DNA of 49,480 nucleotides from a bacterium (GCA_029100545.1 JAQXPH010000039.1:1-49480); one strand, 5' to 3'. Shown: positions 27,739 through 38,392, counted from the first letter of the stretch. The notes: a model not told the origin generated them from the sequence alone. Numbers and translations: made by a program.

Positions 27739-28308
27739 TTATTGTGTAAATTGTTTAACTTCTATAGTAATTGGAATTAATAAATTCACATCTTTATCTA
27801 ATCCAATTATACTATCAGAATCATTATTATCTTCATTATTAACCCATTTAATATAAAATCTAATATTATGAACAATATTTTGTTTTATTTCATTGAGTAA
27901 TATTTTACCATTATAAGTTCCATCTTCAGACATAATAACTTCATGCCCATTTATTTCTTCAACTTGTTCAATAATAATATTATTTAAAGAACTTAAATCT
28001 AATTTTAAATTATAAGATATTGAAACATCAGTATCTTGAGGATCAATTTCAATATCAAAATATCCACCTACTCCTGGTGCTATTTTCCCTTGTGCAACAT
28101 GAGTATTGACATCAGGAACAAAACTATCGATTATAAAATCTTCAGAACTATTAATATTGTTATTATTAATATTTATATTCCATTTAGCTACATCAGGTTT
28201 AACTACCATACTTTTATTTGTTTCAAATAATGCATATGAACTATTAATAAAATATACAAAAATGCCTAATGTTAATATAATTAATAAATAAAATAATTTA
28301 TTCTTCAT
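27739..28308 (-). CDS. TasA-like SipW-substrate candidate (paralog of 40252..40827)
   Basis: Signal FYLLIILTLGIFVYFINSSYALFETN; AKWNININNNNIN...IAPGVGGYFDIEIDPQDTDVSISYNL. Confidence 0.72.
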   Translation of the reverse strand: MKNKLFYLLIILTLGIFVYFINSSYALFETNKSMVVKPDVAKWNININNNNINSSEDFIIDSFVPDVNTHVAQGKIAPGVGGYFDIEIDPQDTDVSISYNLKLDLSSLNNIIIEQVEEINGHEVIMSEDGTYNGKILLNEIKQNIVHNIRFYIKWVNNEDNNDSDSIIGLDKDVNLLIPITIEVKQFTQ

Positions 28309-28828
28309 CTGGCTTTTTTATTTCTTGAATTATCATAAAAATTTCATAAATAAAGAATATTAAAATAGGAAATATTATAATAAATAAAAATCCAAGTCTT
28401 GACTCTAATATATTTAAAACACTACCAACATTATGATATACTTTACTAGTTGAAGTTTTACCAATAAAATATTCTTGATTAAGAGCATAATTACCATTCA
28501 TAGTATATATTGCTTCTTTACTATTAAGATTTTGTTTGTCAATGACATTACCAATATTAATATCAACTGTATTTTTATCAATAACATCATAAAAGAATAT
28601 CTTATCACCTTTATTTACTTCATTACTACTATTTTTAGTTACAATTATTAAATCACCTTTTTTGTATGTTGGATTTAAATTATCATCTTTAACAATAATT
28701 AATGACTTATCACCAAATTCAGTAACTTTATAATCATTATAATTTAATAAACAAATTGTTAATGTAATAGCAATAATACTATATATTGTTACTAGTATAA
28801 TTCCTAATATTTTTAGTACTTTTTTCAC
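28298..28828 (-). CDS. SipW-like signal peptidase paralog, apparently catalytically inactive
   Basis: Signal-peptidase architecture with KDDNLNPTYKKGDLIIVTK where Ser of xSMxP is Asn; no THR-type His motif; C-terminal TM. Confidence 0.65.
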   Translation of the reverse strand: MKKVLKILGIILVTIYSIIAITLTICLLNYNDYKVTEFGDKSLIIVKDDNLNPTYKKGDLIIVTKNSSNEVNKGDKIFFYDVIDKNTVDINIGNVIDKQNLNSKEAIYTMNGNYALNQEYFIGKTSTSKVYHNVGSVLNILESRLGFLFIIIFPILIFFIYEIFMIIQEIKKPDEE

Positions 28829-28867
28829 TTTCTACCACCACATTCTAAGTATAACATATTAAATATG

Positions 28868-30322
28868 CTATTGCAATTCATTTGCAATATTAATAAAATT
28901 AATTTTTTCATCAGTTATATTATACTTTTCTAAATATTTACTTTCTATAATAATTTTTATATTTTTAATTAATCCATCTATATTATCAAGATTAAGCATT
29001 TCTTTATTCAAATTATAACCATATAAATTATATTTATCTATTATTATAAATTCTATATCTTTATTATCATTAATCCATAAATTAGTTATTAAATTATTAT
29101 AAGGATAATATACTAAATCAAATAATTTTTTATAATATAAATCATAATCATAATCTTTTTCTTTAAATAACTCAATTAAAAAATTATAATTAGATAAAGC
29201 AAGTAATAATATATCATATATAGTTGTATCATCTTTTAATGATATAATAATTTCATTAAAATAGCTTTTTTCTAAATTTTCATATAAATTTTCAAGATTA
29301 TTTATATTATTATTAATTAAATTATTATAATAATCTATCTTATCTTGTTTATTTTTAGAAATAAGATAATATATTTTTTTATTTTCTTTAAATAATTTTT
29401 TTTCATTTTTTTGAATTTCTTTTTTAGTTTTTAAATATACACCTTTATTTTGATCTTTTTTTTGATAAATATCTTTTATACTATGAATAATAAAACTAAG
29501 TTCATTAAAATATTTATATTCTATTAAAGAATGATATAACTCTTTAGCATCATTTTCATTATATTTATCATTAAAAATACTTTTTTCTAAACTAACTGCA
29601 TTATTATAATCTTTAATATTTTTATTTTTGTTTATAAAACTATTTAAAATAGTATATTTATCACTTTCTATTAAATTTTCATATGTAATTAATAAATCTT
29701 TATAAAGATTCACAGTATTATCTATATTTAAAGTATTATAATAATTATTAAATCTTTTTTCATTTAAATAATATAAATATTTAAAATTTAAAGATATATG
29801 TGTAATTATATCAGGACATTTCCAATAAATTGAATCAAATAATTCTTTTGTAATACATCCAGTATCTAAAAATACTTTCATTATTTCATGTGTATAATAA
29901 CTATAATTAAAATCTTCTTTATTTAATATAATATCTACATTTTTAAAAACCTCAAAAATATTTTTTATTGTATTATTAATACTATCTAAATCAGTTTTAT
30001 AATAATGAGTTAAATTATATAAATATTTATCTAAATGGCTTTTTTCATAGGCAGATGCATATGGATTTGATAATATAATTTTATTTTTTAAAGATAAAAT
30101 ATTATTATTTAATGAAGATATTTTTTCATTTTTATTTATATTACAATATTTATCTTTTCTTTTTTTTATTTCTTTAATAATACTATTTTTTATTTCATTT
30201 TGTTCAAGTATTATTTCATTAATTTTTTCAATATATATTTTTTTATTTTTGTCATTATTTTTAGGAAGTGCTGAAAGCATTTCTTTATAAGTTTCTATTT
30301 TTTTTAAATATTCATTAAGCAT
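28868..30322 (-). CDS. Hypothetical alpha-helical protein
   Basis: 484-aa intact ORF, Lys/Asn-rich, no signal peptide, no family recognised. Confidence 0.65.
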   Translation of the reverse strand: MLNEYLKKIETYKEMLSALPKNNDKNKKIYIEKINEIILEQNEIKNSIIKEIKKRKDKYCNINKNEKISSLNNNILSLKNKIILSNPYASAYEKSHLDKYLYNLTHYYKTDLDSINNTIKNIFEVFKNVDIILNKEDFNYSYYTHEIMKVFLDTGCITKELFDSIYWKCPDIITHISLNFKYLYYLNEKRFNNYYNTLNIDNTVNLYKDLLITYENLIESDKYTILNSFINKNKNIKDYNNAVSLEKSIFNDKYNENDAKELYHSLIEYKYFNELSFIIHSIKDIYQKKDQNKGVYLKTKKEIQKNEKKLFKENKKIYYLISKNKQDKIDYYNNLINNNINNLENLYENLEKSYFNEIIISLKDDTTIYDILLLALSNYNFLIELFKEKDYDYDLYYKKLFDLVYYPYNNLITNLWINDNKDIEFIIIDKYNLYGYNLNKEMLNLDNIDGLIKNIKIIIESKYLEKYNITDEKINFINIANELQ

Positions 30323-30422
30323 TTTTTACCTCATTTTCTAATGATTTCAAAAAATTTTCTAATTCCTTTAAACAAATAATAAGTTCATTATCACTAAGAT
30401 TTTCTATTTCTTTTTGTGTCAT
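30315..30422 (-). CDS. 35-aa small ORF MTQKEIENLSDNELIICLKELENFLKSLENEVKNA
   Basis: Hand translated; SD AAAGGAAG 7 nt upstream of ATG; overlaps the start of 28868..30322 by 8 nt. Confidence 0.55.
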   Translation of the reverse strand: MTQKEIENLSDNELIICLKELENFLKSLENEVKNA

Positions 30423-30435
30423 TTTTACTTCCTTT

Positions 30436-33400
30436 CTATTTTATTATCATATATTCATACGTATCGCCTATTTTATTATCGCCATCATATAAACTAACAA
30501 GTATTTTATAAGTACCACTTACAAGACTATCTTTCATCATTAAATTATATTCTAGACCATCTATTGGATTAGTAGATAAAATATATTCATTTGGATTTAT
30601 AGTATTTGCAAAATTATTTGTTACATAGTTTTTAAGATCAACTTCTTCATATTCATAAGTATATATATTATCATATTTTCTTCTTAATAATTTAATTCTT
30701 AAATTAGGATTAGTTAAATTTGAATTATAATATACTTTAAATAAATAGAAATTATTACCCAAATATGTATTACCAGTAGTTTTATCCACTAACATAATAT
30801 TATCTTTAGCATTTATTTTAAGACCATAAGGTGTATCAATAATATGAACATTAAATTCAATTTGTGTTGGTGATACACTACTATAATATATACCATCATA
30901 ACTACCAAATGCCTCTAATACTATTTTATAATCTCCAGTTGCAAGACTACTTGTACCTGTATCAAAATTAATATAACTTAAAACATTACCTATTTTTTCA
31001 CTTATTTTAATTCTAGTAATACCACTTGAGTTTGGATAATAAGTTGAGTTTTTATAAGTAAAACTTACTCCCATTAAATCTTGAGCACTTAATAAATTAT
31101 TGTTTTCATCATAAATAGATATTTTAAGTCCTAATTTTTCATCATTATATGTGGTATCTTTAACTATATCTTCTTCAACAAAATCATTTGTTATAGTCAT
31201 AAGAGCACTATCAGATAAATAAATATTTGTTTTATCTATAGTTCCAGTTATATCAATATATGCATCAGAAGATGTATACAAAGAATACTTTAAAGTTTGT
31301 TGTTCAATTCCTAATACACTTATTAAGGTTTGATCATCAGAATTTCTAAGTTCAATTAATAAGGTTTTATCACTTACGTTTTCTGTAATATTTGTATCTA
31401 TAAAATCAACAATAAAAATAAATTCCTCATCAGCTACTTTAGTAATTGAATCATAATAATTATTATTATATTGACTATCATCATATTTATTAGAACTTGA
31501 TGTACTACCCATTTTAATAAAATTAGATAATTTATACGAGCATTCTTGATATAAATTATATTCAGCACTGGTTTGATTAAACATAGCCTCATCTACAATA
31601 TAATAATAATATATTGGATTTTGAGTATCATGTAAATCAATCATCGTTATTTTTGTGCCAACAGGAAGAACATATGTTGATACAAGACTACGATAATATC
31701 CTGTTTTATATGGGCTTGTATCACTTTCCATATATAATGAATAGTAAGTTGAAAAACTTGATTTTGTTGTTATATTAACACTACTTGTTGGAAACATTTC
31801 ATAATTTTTTCCTGGTGTAATTGTTCCTTCATAATCATTTGTATTATATAATGCTTTTGATAAATTAACATTAATATTAATTCTTTCTACATTATTATTT
31901 AAATCATCAATTGGTGTAATAGCCACTAAAGAAATTGTAATGCTTCCCATATCACCAGAAGTTTTGATATTTTTAGAATGATATAAATAAAATACAAATG
32001 ATGGTACACTATTTAAATTTTCTTTAATATAGTCAATTGTTCCTGTAACATTTACATCTCCTTCAGTAATAAAATTACTACTTCCATTTGTTAGCCAACC
32101 AGTTGTACTATTTTTCATATTAATTCCAAAAATATTATCAGCATCTTCTTCATTAGCGGCAACTCTTGGAATATCCTTATAATTAACTAGTTCAATATTT
32201 TCATTTAAATTACCAAAATTAACTCCTAAAATAGAAAATGTTGTATTAGGATTAGTATGATTTATTAATGGAAGTTCTTTAGCACCTAAAGTTGAATATT
32301 TTGAAGCTGTTAAATCAACCTCATAAGATGCTACTACCTCGCCAATTGTCCACATATAAAAGTCTGAATCTGCAGGAGTTGGTTCAATATATTTAATAAT
32401 AACTTTATTATCTTCTGCAGCATAATTTGAATAAAAGCCATTAACTTTTATATCATGATTAGTTAAATGTTTTCCTAAAACATAACTACCATCAGTAAAA
32501 TAATATATATCTCCCGAAGAAATAGTTTGATTATATGTATAATCATCATATAATGCTGTAACTATATTACCATTATTCAAAGTAAACATTCCAAAAAATG
32601 TCATACCTAAAACTTCTCCATATTCTGTAACATTTTCATTTGTAGCAATATTTAAATTTTTACCAGCTAGCATATATAACCGATTATTTACATTTCTTGA
32701 AAAAGTTTCAGTTTCATTATCAATTGTTGCATATGCAATATTATCATTTTCATCAACACTTATAAATTTTTTTACTAAATTTGCTCCAGTTTGTAAATAT
32801 AATGAACTATTATTTTTCATAATTAATTCATCTAATCTACTTAATGAAAATAATACATTTGAATACTCATTTGTTCTATCTGTAGCACCTGCAAGTAAAA
32901 TATAACTATTATTTAAAGTAACTTTACTAGCTCTTTGTATTGATACATTTCGCATTACATTATTTTTTGTTCCATAATTATATATATTTATATAACTATA
33001 TCCTTGGGTAGATGAAGCATTACCACTACCAAAAATAGAACCAGAAATTACTAAATTATTATGATTGTTTCCATCTATATTTATAACAATTCCTTTAGTA
33101 ACACTTATAAAAGTAAAATCATATATTTCACTTCCTGAAGCATTTGCTTCTCCACCACCAAAAACTGTACCACCAATTGATATATCACTTTTTATTAAAG
33201 ATGGATTACTAACTTTGTCTATTCCAATATTCACTGTAGTATAGCCATATAGTACGGATGTATTTGCTCCACCATATACATTTTTACCAATAGTTGCTCC
33301 GGCAATATTTACAATACTTTGTGAATTATTGTTTGCACTATTTCCTGTTTGAGCAGCATTTCCACCACCAAAAACATGATTAGTAATAATTGAATTATTA

Positions 33401-36400
33401 TCAATATCTAAATTTGTATTTCCATAAACTATGGCAGTTGTACCATTACCTCCAGCATATGCACTGTTAGAAATATTAACATTTGTTAAATATACGTATG
33501 TATTTTGTTTAACAATTGCGGCATTTCCACCACCATATATACTATCTAATACAGTAGATGAAGAAAGTTTTAAATTTGTATTTTTTTCAACAAGTCCTAA
33601 ATTACCTCCACCATATACGTTTGTAGTTTGAGTATTATCTACAATGACAACATTGACATTTCCATTAACTTTGGCTGGATTTAACTCACCAGTTGTATCA
33701 CCAGAAACAACTGAATCAACTCCGTTTCCTGCACCATAAATACTTTGATTAATATTTGATGAACTAATATTTAAATTAATATTTCCTGTAGTGAGTGCTG
33801 CATTAGCACCTCCATAAACGTTTTTAGCATTTACATTAGTTAAATTTAATGTTATTACATCTTGCGTATCAGTGCTACCAACTTCTGCTTTATTTCCTGC
33901 TCCATAAATATCTTCAGTTACAGTAGAATTACTAATATTTGCTGTAATAACGCCATTAACAGTTCCCTGGTTTCCACCGCCAAATACATTGCCATAAATA
34001 TAAGTATTATTATCTATTAAAAGATTAATATTATTATTTACACTCGCTTTGTTTCCACCACCATAGACATAACCATTTGCACTTTCACTACCTATAGTAG
34101 AAGATAAAACAGAAACATTACTATAATTAACACTTGCTTCATTACCACCACCAAATAGTGAATTTGTTACTGATACATTATTTATATTCACATTTGCAAT
34201 ATCACACTGAGCTTTATTACCTCCACCATAAATATTATCAACAATACCAGTTGTAAGATTAATATGAGAATTAGTTAAAAAGCCTCCTTCGTTATTTGCA
34301 CCATAAATATTATTTACTTTTATTTTGGATGAATATTTATTATTATTACTATCTGTACCAATAAAATAAACACTATAGATTACAAAATCATCATATTCTA
34401 CATCAGAAAAAGCATGAAAATCAAATGAATAACTTGAACCACTACTTATTATATTAGTTCCATAATATTGATTTTTTTCTGTTATTAAATAACCACCATT
34501 AATTTTTTCAATATAAGCACTTGACCAATTAGCTCCGATAACCCCTTCACTAGTCATAATAAATAAATTCCAATTAGTAATATCTGATGAACTTTGATTT
34601 GATATTTCAACTTGAATATTTTGTGATGATGTATGGTTAGTAGGATATTGTGAACTTTCAGCAAATGAAACGGAAACATCAATATTATCATTAACTTGTG
34701 CTCCTGTTATATTTGAAATATATGAATCTGTAACATCACCACTTAGATTAGAACCACCATAAACATTTCCAATAACAGATGATCCTATATTAACATTTGA
34801 AGTTGTAAGACCTGCTTCACTTCCACCACCATAAATATTAGAAATTCCACCAGAAAATGCATTTATATTTGAAATTCCAGTGGTTGCTTTTAGTCCACCA
34901 CCATAAACGTTATTAATATATTTTCCATATATACTTACATTTGTTTCATTTACAAAGCCACCTTCATTATTTGCACCATATACACTATCAATTATTCCAT
35001 CATTAATTGTTATATTAGTAATAGGTATATCACCATTTTTATTAGAGCCACCAAACACATTTGAAACATCTGAATTAATTTCAACATTAGTGCTTTGTGA
35101 AACAGAAGTTTTTTCACCACCACCAAATACAGTAGTAATATTTCCACCATTAACTGTAATATTAGTTGTACTAGTCTGGCCACCTTCATTATTACCACCA
35201 TATAAAGTATTACAATTTCCTCCAGTGGTAATAACATTTGATGTAGCTACATCACCAGATAAGTTAGATCCACCAAATATATATGTACTAGTTCCTCCAT
35301 TTAAATATACATTAGTAATGCTTGCTCCAGTTTCATTACCACCACCATAAGTATTGGTTATTTCTCCACCATTTATAGTAACTGAAATTGTTCCATTAGG
35401 GCTTCCTTTTTTATCATTACCACCAAATACATTATTAATAGTACCATCATTAATAATAACTGAAGTATTTCCTAAAACATATGGAGTATAATCTGCACTT
35501 CCTTGACCTCCACCAAATACATTATTAATTATACCTTTGTTAATTGTTACAGAAGTATTATCAGCACTTAAATTAGTTGAATTAGTTATTCCATTAACTG
35601 TACCAAAAGCACTACCACCATAGACAGCTTCATTAATAATTGGAATATACTGATTTTCAGCATTACCAATTATAATATTTACTTCTTTTTGAACATAAGT
35701 TCCATTAGAATTATTATCAATTCCTCCGCGTCCACCACCATAAACAGACGAAGAAATTTCACCACCTGCAACTAAAATATCAACATTACCATAAATAGTT
35801 CCTTCTTCATTACTTCCACCATATAAGCTACCAATAATAAGACCGTTATACATTTCAATTGATATAGAAGCACTTTTTCCACTAGATCCAGCACCATTTT
35901 TATTTCCCCCACCATAAACAGAACCTTTAATTATTCCATTATTAATAACTATATTAGTTGTCGAAGAAGATGAACTACTACTTATTCCAGTAGCACCGTA
36001 ATTACCCCCACCATAAACATTTTGATTTATTATAGCATTTTCATCAATAATTATAGTTGAATTATCACAAGAACCTATTGAATCAGCAGATGAATTTCCA
36101 TTACCATTTCCAAATACACTACCTGCTTCAGCACCCCATAATGTCAAGTTTCTTTCAATATATTCTTCATTTCCAATTACACTATTTCCCCCAATATAAA
36201 CATAAGTACTACCATTTAAAGTACCATCACCTGCTGAACCTTCCTCTCCATTTGAACCACCAAAAACACTATAATTAACTATACCACCAGTAACTTGAAC
36301 AATTCTATTACCATATGTTGCAGATAATCCAGCTCCTGCTGTAATCATATCAACCGTTCCACCAGTCATATAAATATAAATATCATTTTGATTACTTCGA

Positions 36401-38367
36401 TTTGTTGAACTAATTGGACCACCAATTAAATTGTATATATATCCGCCTTCAACTTTAATTTGTCTTACAGCATATTGTGTACCACCAAATCTACCACCAA
36501 TATAAATACCAGTAGTTAAATTTAATTTAGAGCTACCAAATTTACCACTTTTTACCGTTAAATCAAATAATACATCTTTCGATGTAGATGAAGTATCACT
36601 TCCATAAATACTACCAGACCATGAACCAGAAGCACAATAATATATATCTAATTTATCATTATCTTGTTTTGCTCTATCATAATCTGAACCATAAACACTT
36701 TTATTATTAATGTAAATATTTGAATATGAATAATTATTTGCTCCCGTAGAAAGTGAAATAGAATTATATTTACCACTTTCTATTATTATTTTATATTTTG
36801 TAGCATTACCTCTTTGTCCTGTAGTACTTCCATTACCTCCGACAATTGAAAGAAGTGAGTATCTTGTCTGTATTGTAATTCCTCTTCCAATTTTAATATT
36901 ATTATATCTTCCAAATAAAACTCCATTTGCTGAACTACCAGTAGGGGGATTATATGTACCATTTTGGTTACTACTATATCTTAAAGTAACATTTTCAATA
37001 GTAACATCATCATAACAATTAATCGCAGAATCAGTAGTCCAAACACTACCATAACTAGTTTGATTATGTATTCCTGTTACAGTAAATGGTATATTTGTAT
37101 TATTACTCCATGAACCATTTATATTACTATTTACTACAATTATATTTGTATCCCTTGTAGCAAGATAATAAAAATTATCTGTATCATTCATTATTACATT
37201 ATCAGAATATTGAAGTAATTTATAATAATTACAATTTGAAGTGCATAAACCAGAAAGCTTTTCCCCAGTTTCACTATAATAACCCTCTAATGAATCTCCT
37301 GATGAAAGACTATCTAATCTATAATATGAAGCCATATTTAAGTTTTCATATTTTTCATTAACAATTTCAGATTCAATAACTAAGTCTAAAGATGATTCAT
37401 CAACTTCTTGCATACTTTCATTAACTAATTCATAATAAGTGTTGTTTGGAGAATAATATTCATTAGTTATTAATTCATAAACTTCACATCCTGAACCATT
37501 CCATGTGTTACTCCACCAATTACAACTTGAATTAAATATTCCTCCACCGCCTAAAGAAGAACCTGTCGAAGAATAATATCCTCTTAAACTATCTCCACTA
37601 TTTAAAATAACTTTTTTATAATAACCTGCCATACTATATGGTTCATACGTAATTATACTTAAATCAATTTTAATCATAGTATGTTCGTTTAAACCGCTTA
37701 TATTCCATGAACCATTAGTCATTACAACAGAGGCATCAACCCAAGATGGTATAAAGGTAACATCTATTTTATTTGGTTTACCATTATCATATGTAACAGG
37801 AATTTTAGCACTTCTTTCATAATAAGAATCATCATATGAAATAGTTACATTACTATTTTTGCAAATCCAACCATTAAATCCTTGGTTAGTCGGTCTATCA
37901 GTAAATGGATTATCAATTAAATCAATAGTTATAAAATCGTCAGTTAAATCTTCTGAAGTACCATTATCATTAACTGCAAAAGTTTTAAAATAAATATATT
38001 TATCTTGTCTTTCTGTAAGTGATACATATCCTTTTAGACCATCATCATCTTCACTTTGATAAGTAATTTTAACTTGTACTAAATTAGAATCATTATAAAT
38101 ATTTTTATTTTCTTTAGTGGGAATTGTTCCATCATTAGAAGTATAATTTAAACCCATATAATAGTAATAATCACTATCCAAATCATTAATGTAAACAACA
38201 TTTCCATTTACTTGTGTTTCAAGATAGTCAGGATCTGAAGCAAAATCTATTATTCTTTCTGAGTATGTTTTAAAATATGTTATATTACAAACAACTAATA
38301 TTATAAGAAAAAAGAGTAATGAAAAAAGACGATATTTATTATTAAAAATTTTTTTAATATACTTCAT
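30436..38367 (-). CDS. Giant (2643 aa) exported repeat protein with about 33 [VI][YF]GGGN-type repeats and an inserted CBM2-like domain
   Basis: N-terminal hydrophobic helix; many VYGGGNxxG repeats of about 20-30 aa; Ig-like C-terminal region; no LPxTG. Confidence 0.85.
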   Translation of the reverse strand: MKYIKKIFNNKYRLFSLLFFLIILVVCNITYFKTYSERIIDFASDPDYLETQVNGNVVYINDLDSDYYYYMGLNYTSNDGTIPTKENKNIYNDSNLVQVKITYQSEDDDGLKGYVSLTERQDKYIYFKTFAVNDNGTSEDLTDDFITIDLIDNPFTDRPTNQGFNGWICKNSNVTISYDDSYYERSAKIPVTYDNGKPNKIDVTFIPSWVDASVVMTNGSWNISGLNEHTMIKIDLSIITYEPYSMAGYYKKVILNSGDSLRGYYSSTGSSLGGGGIFNSSCNWWSNTWNGSGCEVYELITNEYYSPNNTYYELVNESMQEVDESSLDLVIESEIVNEKYENLNMASYYRLDSLSSGDSLEGYYSETGEKLSGLCTSNCNYYKLLQYSDNVIMNDTDNFYYLATRDTNIIVVNSNINGSWSNNTNIPFTVTGIHNQTSYGSVWTTDSAINCYDDVTIENVTLRYSSNQNGTYNPPTGSSANGVLFGRYNNIKIGRGITIQTRYSLLSIVGGNGSTTGQRGNATKYKIIIESGKYNSISLSTGANNYSYSNIYINNKSVYGSDYDRAKQDNDKLDIYYCASGSWSGSIYGSDTSSTSKDVLFDLTVKSGKFGSSKLNLTTGIYIGGRFGGTQYAVRQIKVEGGYIYNLIGGPISSTNRSNQNDIYIYMTGGTVDMITAGAGLSATYGNRIVQVTGGIVNYSVFGGSNGEEGSAGDGTLNGSTYVYIGGNSVIGNEEYIERNLTLWGAEAGSVFGNGNGNSSADSIGSCDNSTIIIDENAIINQNVYGGGNYGATGISSSSSSSTTNIVINNGIIKGSVYGGGNKNGAGSSGKSASISIEMYNGLIIGSLYGGSNEEGTIYGNVDILVAGGEISSSVYGGGRGGIDNNSNGTYVQKEVNIIIGNAENQYIPIINEAVYGGSAFGTVNGITNSTNLSADNTSVTINKGIINNVFGGGQGSADYTPYVLGNTSVIINDGTINNVFGGNDKKGSPNGTISVTINGGEITNTYGGGNETGASITNVYLNGGTSTYIFGGSNLSGDVATSNVITTGGNCNTLYGGNNEGGQTSTTNITVNGGNITTVFGGGEKTSVSQSTNVEINSDVSNVFGGSNKNGDIPITNITINDGIIDSVYGANNEGGFVNETNVSIYGKYINNVYGGGLKATTGISNINAFSGGISNIYGGGSEAGLTTSNVNIGSSVIGNVYGGSNLSGDVTDSYISNITGAQVNDNIDVSVSFAESSQYPTNHTSSQNIQVEISNQSSSDITNWNLFIMTSEGVIGANWSSAYIEKINGGYLITEKNQYYGTNIISSGSSYSFDFHAFSDVEYDDFVIYSVYFIGTDSNNNKYSSKIKVNNIYGANNEGGFLTNSHINLTTGIVDNIYGGGNKAQCDIANVNINNVSVTNSLFGGGNEASVNYSNVSVLSSTIGSESANGYVYGGGNKASVNNNINLLIDNNTYIYGNVFGGGNQGTVNGVITANISNSTVTEDIYGAGNKAEVGSTDTQDVITLNLTNVNAKNVYGGANAALTTGNINLNISSSNINQSIYGAGNGVDSVVSGDTTGELNPAKVNGNVNVVIVDNTQTTNVYGGGNLGLVEKNTNLKLSSSTVLDSIYGGGNAAIVKQNTYVYLTNVNISNSAYAGGNGTTAIVYGNTNLDIDNNSIITNHVFGGGNAAQTGNSANNNSQSIVNIAGATIGKNVYGGANTSVLYGYTTVNIGIDKVSNPSLIKSDISIGGTVFGGGEANASGSEIYDFTFISVTKGIVINIDGNNHNNLVISGSIFGSGNASSTQGYSYINIYNYGTKNNVMRNVSIQRASKVTLNNSYILLAGATDRTNEYSNVLFSLSRLDELIMKNNSSLYLQTGANLVKKFISVDENDNIAYATIDNETETFSRNVNNRLYMLAGKNLNIATNENVTEYGEVLGMTFFGMFTLNNGNIVTALYDDYTYNQTISSGDIYYFTDGSYVLGKHLTNHDIKVNGFYSNYAAEDNKVIIKYIEPTPADSDFYMWTIGEVVASYEVDLTASKYSTLGAKELPLINHTNPNTTFSILGVNFGNLNENIELVNYKDIPRVAANEEDADNIFGINMKNSTTGWLTNGSSNFITEGDVNVTGTIDYIKENLNSVPSFVFYLYHSKNIKTSGDMGSITISLVAITPIDDLNNNVERININVNLSKALYNTNDYEGTITPGKNYEMFPTSSVNITTKSSFSTYYSLYMESDTSPYKTGYYRSLVSTYVLPVGTKITMIDLHDTQNPIYYYYIVDEAMFNQTSAEYNLYQECSYKLSNFIKMGSTSSSNKYDDSQYNNNYYDSITKVADEEFIFIVDFIDTNITENVSDKTLLIELRNSDDQTLISVLGIEQQTLKYSLYTSSDAYIDITGTIDKTNIYLSDSALMTITNDFVEEDIVKDTTYNDEKLGLKISIYDENNNLLSAQDLMGVSFTYKNSTYYPNSSGITRIKISEKIGNVLSYINFDTGTSSLATGDYKIVLEAFGSYDGIYYSSVSPTQIEFNVHIIDTPYGLKINAKDNIMLVDKTTGNTYLGNNFYLFKVYYNSNLTNPNLRIKLLRRKYDNIYTYEYEEVDLKNYVTNNFANTINPNEYILSTNPIDGLEYNLMMKDSLVSGTYKILVSLYDGDNKIGDTYEYMIIK

Positions 38368-38392
38368 CTTTTACATCACCCTTCTATAATAA

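Noticed and set aside
28036-28291. Overlapping plus-strand ORFs (28036..28230 and 28106..28291)
   Set aside because: Both antisense to the TasA-like gene 27739..28308.
33431-33631. Plus-strand 66-aa ORF
   Set aside because: Antisense to the giant repeat gene; no independent support.
35010-35237. Minus-strand 75-aa ORF in an alternate frame of the giant gene
   Set aside because: Out-of-frame reading of repeat DNA; the main frame is continuous.
35090-35350. Plus-strand ORF of 86 aa rich in PP
   Set aside because: Antisense of the YGGGN repeats (ACC ACC complement of GGT GGT); no RBS evidence, inside a long, clearly coding minus-strand ORF.
36057-36278. Plus-strand His/Tyr/Leu-rich 73-aa ORF
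   Set aside because: Antisense artefact within the giant gene; low-complexity composition.
30436-38367. CRISPR-like array suspected from the repeated ACCACCACC(A/C)AA pattern
   Set aside because: Repeats are codon-level, variable and in frame (YGGGN), not identical repeats with unique spacers.
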